Source: Galaxea fascicularis (taxonomy: Eukaryota; Cnidaria; Anthozoa; Scleractinia; Euphylliidae). Taken from it: a stretch of DNA of 64,000 nucleotides. Shown here in pieces: positions 60,201 through 64,000 of the stretch. Numbering within the stretch: the stretch's first letter is position 1; each line of letters opens with the position of its first letter. Under the pieces are notes generated by a model that saw only the letters and a program-made list of their open reading frames with translations, searched no databases and had not been told where the DNA came from. A program made the translations under genes and the position numbers. Where the stretch lies: NCBI GenBank assembly GCA_948470475.1, contig OX419342.1:6241996-6305995 (forward strand), written 5' to 3'.

Positions 60201-61312
60201 ATGTTGACATTGTGCAAGCCAGTTAGTACTGATTGAAATCTTACTTGTCTGACAGAGATCTACCAGAAGCATTTGGGAATAGCTCAGCTTTGAAATGGCA
60301 ATAACGCACGCGTAACGCTTTTCACTTTATATAGATTTCTTCAGTTTGTCTTTTTATTTGTCGTATTATCGGTCCCTAATGTGATGGGAGAGGAGGGTGG
60401 GGCGAGGGAGTGTGATCCGTTCTCCTCGAGAGTTTAAAACAAATAATTCGGACTCTTTCCACTACACTTCACTGGCCTACACAATGTACGAGCGGCTGAC
60501 GGTGAATATTGTTAGACAGAAAAGCAAGATGCTCCGTTCGGCTTGCAGTCGTACATAACCGAGAAGTCTTACTCCTTGAAACCCTAAGATCAAAATTTAA
60601 ATTATCAATTGTTGCCTCTGCATATCTCCTATAAGAGTAGTATGGAGAAATTGTTAAACTATCAAGCAAATTCATCCTGTGTGATCCTGTCCACAATTCT
60701 CGTGACCACTCTGTTTTCTTAAGCGTTGATGTTACGAGGAGAAATTTGATACTGATCACTCTTAAGGTTTAAAGGGGGTATTCCACAGGTTTTGAACTAT
60801 CCACTGCTTTTGTCCATCATTTTCATTATCAAACTGTATTTTAAAATTAACAATGAAAACTTTTCTTTAAAAACAAAGACTTTTCCTTGTAACATCTAAT
60901 CATCGGAAACTGAAGCACTTAACTTCTTTTCAAAACGATCTGCTGCTCTAGTGTTTCTTGCGCATGCTCATTACAAGCGTCTCGATCTGGATTTGCTAGT
61001 AACGTTCTAATGTATGTTTAAACCGTTAGGATCAAGTTGCAGAGTGGATAGTGTGCCATCCTGATGGTGAACCAACGTATCTGGATGATGACAAACACTT
61101 CTTCATCAAGGTTTATAGAACTCTTCACGACGAAGTGTGTTACGGTAGGTTAAAACGAATCGATTTTATTCACTTTGAATACGGTTCTCAGTTGAACCCG
61201 GAACCCGTAACCCGTAACACGTGTCACGGGTGTTACTTATAAATGTTACAGCTATAAAAGCGCCTCGGGTGGAAGATACCTTCGGCCATGTACTTCAATA
61301 TTACGGCTGGAG
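39412..61312 (+). CDS. SIR2-like / protein kinase / metallo-beta-lactamase fusion protein (19 exons, at least 1008 aa, 3' end not found)
   Basis: Exons are 39412-39591, 39939-40130, 41509-41598, 41686-41850, 41982-42044, 42117-42263, 42966-43152, 43745-43815, 44183-44474, 45543-45781, 46942-47156, 48695-48932, 49624-49789, 49950-50056, 50426-50612, 59011-59121, 60022-60221, 61030-61144 and 61252-61312. All are GT/AG with matching phases. Domains: SIR2-like at about 25-215 (FVGEQVSAL, TTNMDELLE, VLFLGCDPN); a helical region at about 215-560; kinase at about 565-800 (GEGSFGQV, VAVK with Lys592, HRDVKPEN with Asp686, DFG at 705-707, APE); MBL fold from about 833 (GTGTGT, MVDVGAGVL, HNHMDH at 896-901). 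There is no signal peptide or membrane segment. The MBL fold stops short of its usual second half, so one or more exons lie further on. Splicing and a single transcript remain to be shown. Confidence 0.88.
40833..41000 (+). mobile_element. tRNA-derived SINE in intron 2
   Basis: GCAGTGTGGCCGCACGATAG and AGCTTCAAGTCCCGCTCTGG resemble A- and B-box regions of a tRNA-headed SINE. The 3' tail ends near AATTATTATTATT. Confidence 0.65.
42425..42560. repeat. GACT tetranucleotide array in intron 6
   Basis: Long imperfect run of GACT/CTGA units with a related ACCG run at 42812-42840. The overlapping frames on both strands are by-products. Confidence 0.9.
43880..43911. repeat. (TTAA)n microsatellite in intron 8
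   Basis: About eight tandem TTAA/TAAT units. Confidence 0.9.
44518..44885. repeat. Dispersed repeat ending in a strong hairpin, copy 2
   Basis: Partner of 15281-15671; see that entry. The hairpin arms here are nearly perfect over about 45 bases (ATTCGTATTCTCGGTATTGA ... TCAATACCGAGAATACGAAT). In intron 9 of the SIR2-kinase-MBL gene. Confidence 0.85.
45782..46941. other. Intron 10 of the SIR2-kinase-MBL gene
   Basis: Non-coding for this gene. A 282-base minus-strand frame at 46305-46586 and a short G run at 46257-46267 are present. I cannot assign the frame to any family; it may be part of a repeat. Confidence 0.5.
47157..48694. other. Intron 11 of the SIR2-kinase-MBL gene
   Basis: Contains GCGATCG-rich inverted fragments around 47420-47650, a (TC)n run near 47607, and at about 48228-48345 a copy of the dispersed repeat also seen at 8784-8950. 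No gene is seen. Confidence 0.5.
48933..49623. other. Intron 12 of the SIR2-kinase-MBL gene
   Basis: No gene or recognisable repeat. Confidence 0.5.
51239..51756 (+). pseudogene. Degraded P2X7-tail-like Cys-rich frame inside the TTAA element
   Basis: Plus-strand fragments DPLADEEWTAKYEKE, YHGKVEVSEW and then CKCSDCGFVSLQNVSE, joined over a possible intron (donor after 51498, acceptor before 51670). They resemble the cysteine-rich intracellular tail of P2X7-like proteins, a pattern I associate with many cnidarian genes. Stops and a frame change near the start show decay. Link to the transposon is by position only. Confidence 0.5.
53594..53759 (-). repeat. 3' LTR of the gypsy element
   Basis: On the minus strand begins TGTTATAATAAGATGCG and ends CTTATTACA (TG...CA ends). 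Confidence 0.93.
53898..57932 (-). CDS. Gag-Pol polyprotein of Ty3/gypsy element (1344 aa, intact)
   Basis: One uninterrupted frame with domains in the Ty3/gypsy order. Gag-like N-terminus; two Cys-type zinc knuckles at about 241-275 (CKFCGYEHAPERKKC, CNRCKKKNHFAKGC). Aspartic protease with DCGAS at 321. Reverse transcriptase with LPFGLCVSSEIFQ and the active site IADDVLIYG. RNase H with VQCDSSQAGLGAAL and FSDHKPLE. Integrase with the H2C2 zinc site (HSSHLGVNGC, CEACREY) and the D,D-35-E core (VAADLFEF, VTDNGSQF, SNGKAE). No chromodomain or envelope frame is seen. Gag and Pol are fused in one frame, with no frameshift. Similar elements are common in cnidarian genomes. Confidence 0.97.
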   Translation of the reverse strand: MGDEEGHGGTSSGSSATVAQPSTSQSPMFHQISPPQPLSLRPSGEVADNWKLWKEKYHNYFVISRLDRESSPYQLAMFKHTIGDDALKVIKTFSYTEGEDSNNWRVVMAKMEEYCIGEVNEIYERYCFNKRDKLPTESVDCFVAELKTLAKTCNFCDCLRDSLIRDRIVLGIKDEQTTKKLLRIRDLTLNRCIDICRSEEVTALHMKSLSQPVDNINQVESKKKNPRAPTPDGQSGKKISCKFCGYEHAPERKKCPAWGKVCNRCKKKNHFAKGCKYAVVNAIESDEDLEEISVVRVQAMKDKAVFAEMLVQQKPVRFQIDCGASANILPSKYMEDVDLEPCSQSLVMWNGTKVKPVGTCALRVVNPRNNTKYKVRFLVVRESLTPLLGLNATEKMGLLTVHKENFVSVVENLENDLANKYPDVFDNGLGKLPGKVHLQVDPACQPVILPARKVPVSVKDKFKAELKRLQDLNVIAPVDQPTEWVSQFVVAVKKSGDLRVCIDPKPLNAALKRERYQIPVIDDVLPDLAEARVFTKVDLASAFWQLELDDESSLLTTFATPHGRYRWLRLPFGLCVSSEIFQKHLNQELLGLPGVKCIADDVLIYGRDDADHDSCLEGFMEKCQQKGIKLNLAKLEYKCKEVPFHGHVLTSEGLKPDPQKVEAIKEMPRPEKPEDVLRLNGMVNYLSRFLPNLSDVMKPLRDLTHKDVEWCWSDAQERAWDEVKSLIASAPVLAYYKPGEPLEVQCDSSQAGLGAALMQGGHPIAYASRALTETETRYAQMEKEMLAIVFAVEKFNDYTFGNKTIVFSDHKPLESILKKPLHRAPKRLQGMIIRLQKYDLEVRYEKGSKMFLADTLSRAFLPAGKQDENEFETINMMKYLPVSEERLLLIQQDTEADESLQVLKAVIQKGWPEHKSDVPNIISPYFNIRDEMSIQDGLIFKGERVVVPRASRSELLRRIHSSHLGVNGCLNRARECLYWPGMSADIKNYVSTCEACREYERGQVKETMMSPETPNRPWQRVAADLFEFEGKTYLVTSDYYSDFFELDHLRSPSSVCVIRKLKAHFARHGIPEQLVTDNGSQFTSRDFLKFSRDWDFEHLTSSPHHSQSNGKAESAVKEAKKILRKCRASGSDAFLALLDHRNTPPASVQVSPVQRLFNRRTRSLLPMTANLLAPQAVSDSELCRAKLEQRKQRQAQYYNRGAVDLDPLRRGDVVRLKPFQLGKREWQKGIVRSRLDERSYEVETPQHMVRRNRVHLRRTTEPSPPLSDQAPAEVSVPVCPQSNELPTTVPEDVNPPAPSQENAPLSRPEVASTPAESPPKPLLRRSERQRRPPKRFSDFVLTKP
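57981..57998 (-). other. Primer-binding site of the gypsy element
   Basis: TGGTGGCAGCGAGCGGAA directly follows the 5' LTR on the minus strand; TGG matches the CCA end of a tRNA. The tRNA was not identified. Confidence 0.7.
57999..58155 (-). repeat. 5' LTR of the gypsy element (9 bp short)
   Basis: Identical to the 3' LTR except that the outermost 9 bases are missing. Confidence 0.93.
59011..61312 (+). other. Metallo-beta-lactamase fold region (exons 16-19, begins in exon 15)
   Basis: The first strands (VELYCVGTGTGT, SSSVVIAQDG, LLMVDVGAGVL) and the metal motif HNHMDHAGELP follow the RNase Z/ELAC-like MBL pattern. The acceptor at 60022 rather than the AG at 60039-60040 keeps the frame and gives YNKFPRNVFISHNHMDH. 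The second His, the GDT strand and the last metal ligands are not in the exons found. Confidence 0.85.
59244..59577. mobile_element. MITE, 334 bp, TTA target duplication (Harbinger-like)
   Basis: TTA flanks both ends (59241-59243 and 59578-59580). Ends GGGCCCGTACGCACTTGG and inverted AGTGCGTACGGGCCC. In intron 16 of the SIR2-kinase-MBL gene. Confidence 0.85.
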
Positions 61313-61458
61313 GTAACACAGCAACGGCTGCCGAACCTTGACCTTTGTTCTAATCAAGAACGAGTTGATACATTTATCGTTGAGACTATCATGTGGGTAA
61401 CGGCAGTTTCTGTTGGTGAACAAAATATTTTACTACTACGTTAATCCCACCGTCTCTA

Positions 61459-61593
61459 GTGCTCATTTTATGTCGAGGTGATTTCGGAATGATAGAGCTT
61501 CTAGTGTTCATTTTATGCCGAGGTGATTTCGGAATGATAGAGCTTCTAGTGTTCATTTTATGTCGAGGCGATTTTGGAATGATAGAGCTACAT
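61459..61593. repeat. 45-bp tandem repeat, three copies
   Basis: Units at 61459-61503, 61504-61548 and 61549-61593 begin GTG(C/T)TCATTTTATG and contain CGGAATGATAGAGCTTCTA. The third is slightly diverged. As 45 is a multiple of three, both strands stay open across it. Confidence 0.92.
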
Positions 61594-61980
61594 CGAAGAA
61601 GTGGTGCTGAGTTTACTTCGTCCATTTTGTCTATTTGTTTGTTTTCCTAATTACTTGTGGCCGTAGATGTTGTTTTGTGTAAACGTTTTGTTTCGGTAAT
61701 ATTTTTGGCTTGATATTGAAACTTATGATCGACCTAAACTATCTTCGAAAAAGGATCCGGTCCGAGTAAAAGCTACCTTTAGCCTCCTGTTACTCTGAAC
61801 GTAAGCCACCAGTCAAGGGATGTTTTGATGTTTTTCTTGTTTTTGCTGACCTCATCATCATCGTTGTCATCATTTAGCATCGCGTTTACGGCCAACAGTA
61901 AACGGCAGGCTGCTGCTTGTCATAAAACCAAGAAAACTCTCTTATTCTAGCTTATTTTTTCTGTTTTTAGTAGTTGTTCT

Positions 61981-62033
<53 letters not shown>

Positions 62034-62076
62034 CTTTTGGTAAATGGCAAATTTCAGCCTGACGTTTGCCGTTTGC

Positions 62077-62109
<33 letters not shown>

Positions 62110-62254
62110 TTATTTTAATGTCCCAGCGGCGAAATTATAACGCAAGAGTAAGCGGCATATCGTTCAACGTAGTACTACTACTGTCTCTGTTCCCCTTATG
62201 TTACACTGCATTAGTTCAACAAGCTGTACACCAATTGAATTCATAGTCTTCCTG

Positions 62255-62330
62255 CAAAATCAGCTGCTTGCACACTGCTTTACTAAATTCTTGCATTCTT
62301 ATGACACATATCACAGTGTGACATCCGGTC
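62255..62330 (-). pseudogene. Partial duplicate of the receptor 3' end
   Basis: CAGCTGCTTGCACACTGCTT and CTTGCATTCTTATG(A)CACATAT match 62540-62610 in the receptor remnant (CAGCTGCTTGTATACTGCTT etc.), so a small tandem duplication copied its C-terminal coding part. Confidence 0.75.
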
Positions 62331-62494
62331 ATAACAAAATAAGATAATTACTATTTTACGCGACTCCTCCCTAAAGTGTTTATTCGTGTTAACAATACAA
62401 CGCAAAATTCCAGCGCTAGTGTGACCTTGGTAATTTTGGGCCATTACTACTTCTTTCTTCGTCATATGCCATAGTATGTTACATTGCATCGAGA

Positions 62495-63330
62495 TCAATA
62501 GGGTGAACACGATTTGGATTCGCTCAATTCCCATGCACAAATCAGCTGCTTGTATACTGCTTTCCTAAACTCTTGCATTCTTATGGCACATATCACAGGA
62601 TTAACTATTGAACACGCGTAATACAGCACAGACACTAATACCGCAATACGAAATTGTGTTGCTAAGGGCAATTCATTCCACTTGCAAATGGAATAACAGC
62701 GTAAATGGCATACGGCAGAATGGTTACTACAGAAACAAGAGTAACTAGGAACAAGGTAATGGACAGTTTGCTCCACCAGGGTGGGGAGGGGTGCTACTTT
62801 TGATTTTTACTAAAATGATGGCGTAAGACACTGTAAGTATCAAAAGTGTGAGAACAATTAATGATGTCCATAGGTAATCAGAACTAGCTGATCCTATGTA
62901 AAAGTATATGACGGTATCCACAGATGCTAGAAGTAAAGCCAAAAACCAACTGCACTGAAATGATGGTTTGAAAGTAAAACCACTCTTGAATTAACAAATA
63001 GTGCTTCAAAGGGTAAAGTGTCGCGTAAAGGCGCTCTAAAGAAAGTAAGCGAAGACTAACTAAAGAAGCAAACGGGAACACGTCATATGCGATAGAAATA
63101 CTGTAGTCTTCCCATTCACTTCCATCATCCGCCTGTAAGTAGTATATTTGCAAAGGCACCGTCACTGCTCCCACCAGTAGATCAGCAACAGTCAGGTTTA
63201 TTATCAGGTACGTACTGCGCTTGCGTAACTGGCGGTTTCTTGCAAAGACGATGAGAGTGAAGGCGTTTATTGTCACAATCACAATAGATTCTGTGCTAAG
63301 CACTGCCAACCAGATTGTATCATCAGTCAT
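62495..63330 (-). pseudogene. Class A (rhodopsin-like) GPCR, intronless, broken by frameshifts
   Basis: Start at 63330. TM1 is in SIVIVTINAFTLIVFARN; TM2 has NLTVADLLVG with the conserved Asp; the DRY box is replaced by LERLYATLYPLKH, as in many cnidarian receptors. Near 62950 the frame shifts: TM4 and TM5 (WFLALLLASVDTVIYFYIG, TSLIVLTLLILTVSYAIIL) lie in a second frame. TM6 (SITLFLVTLVSVVTILPYAI) is in another frame, and TM7 with NPVICAIRMQEFRKAV (NPxxY as NPVIC) in a further one. At least three frame changes make it a pseudogene unless the assembly has errors. Ligand cannot be told; the family is close to adenosine/melanocortin-type receptors common in corals. Confidence 0.85.
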
Positions 63331-64000
63331 CCCGTTACAACACCAGAAGTATGTCTTGCTATAATTGACGTTTACTGTGTTTTTCCATGAGATGGTAATA
63401 AGCTGAAGTAAAAAAACAGAAATAAAGAAGAAAAACTAAATTGTTTTTGTTGGCGAGAAATAAACGGCTTTGACGGAACTTTCATTGCCTTCATTAATCC
63501 GCATCGTAATCTCCGTAAAGTACAACCATAAATTCCGCGACACATCTTGATTTGGCCGCTTCTTGATAGTCGTCGAAGCTACATAGAGCTTGGGCTACCT
63601 GTGCGGCGACATTGACGAAAACGTCATTTAAAATTATAACTTCTCGTTTTTGTTATTCTTTCGCGGTCATTCCGATTTGGTTTACCTGGAAAATGCTAAC
63701 GAACTTTTCAGGAAGTAAGTTTCTATATGCGACGTCAAAGTGAGGAAGAAGAAAGAAGATGTTGCCGTTATACGCTCACGTTCTGGAATAAACCTAAAAT
63801 TTGATCATTTCACGTGGTTGTTGTCTAAATGACGACAAAGAAATGTGCTGTAAAACGTAGGTGTTGAGCGATTGTTTTTGTTCATTCAGCCTGTTGTTTT
63901 GTGGCCTTCTCGTTGCCGTTGCCGTCCTTTTTCTTTAAGCCAGTTCCTAATAACATTTACGAAGTGCCAAAAAGTTAATCATGCACTTTTGACATCAACA
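63331..64000. other. Right end of window, no gene seen
   Basis: Upstream side of the receptor remnant. A further 3' exon of the SIR2-kinase-MBL gene could lie here or beyond, but none is recognised. Confidence 0.5.

Larger units (their letters stand above)
61313..62494. other. Probable intron 19 of the SIR2-kinase-MBL gene, or intergenic
   Basis: The last exon found ends in a donor (AG|GTAACA), so transcription should continue here. I found no next MBL exon (for example a GDT strand) before the receptor remnant. A 45-bp tandem repeat is listed separately. Confidence 0.5.

Overview
The window reads as nuclear DNA of an invertebrate animal, most likely an anthozoan cnidarian such as a stony coral. 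The genes have many short exons with GT/AG introns. The repeats include tRNA-headed SINEs, many short foldback elements and a Ty3/gypsy element, and there is an intronless class A receptor remnant of a type often seen in corals. The species call is inference from gene and repeat style; nothing here names the species.

Layout. 1-2.9 kb: no gene seen. 2.9-4.4 kb (+): secreted cysteine-repeat protein in one exon. 5.2-6.6 kb (-): intronless BTB-BACK-PHR protein. 6.6-11.2 kb: foldback elements and a SINE. 11.3-19.7 kb (-): complete 11-exon LRRC74A-like leucine-rich-repeat gene (464 aa, all phases agree). 21.3-26.6 kb (-): FCF1, the PIN-domain pre-rRNA processing factor (196 aa). It is head-to-head with a microbial-type poly(ADP-ribose) glycohydrolase (26.9-28.6 kb, +). 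28.6-32.3 kb: repeats and a dead pogo transposase. 32.3-34.6 kb and beyond (-): the 3' part of a gene I do not recognise. 35.8-38.9 kb: an old tandem duplication of non-coding sequence. 39.4 to at least 61.3 kb (+): one large gene. 62.5-63.3 kb (-): broken rhodopsin-like receptor.

The main discovery is the 39.4-61.3 kb gene. Nineteen exons join in frame into a protein of at least 1008 residues. It has an N-terminal SIR2-like domain, a helical middle, a protein kinase with all the main catalytic motifs, and a C-terminal metallo-beta-lactamase (MBL) fold carrying HxHxDH. I know of no described animal protein with this order. SIR2-like, kinase and MBL domains are each known effector or signalling parts of prokaryotic anti-phage systems, so an innate-immunity or stress-sensing role is a reasonable but unproven guess. 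The His expected in the SIR2 pocket seems to be replaced by Leu. The 3' end was not found.

Intron 15 of this gene (8.4 kb) holds a nested set of mobile elements. A TTAA-flanked DNA transposon with about 100-bp inverted repeats carries a decayed THAP transposase. A Ty3/gypsy element with one intact 1344-residue Gag-Pol frame and identical LTRs sits inside the transposase coding region. A 409-bp non-autonomous relative of the TTAA element lies in the LRRC74A-like gene.

Limits: exon borders come from reading GT/AG sites, phase and family similarity by eye. No searches or expression data were available.
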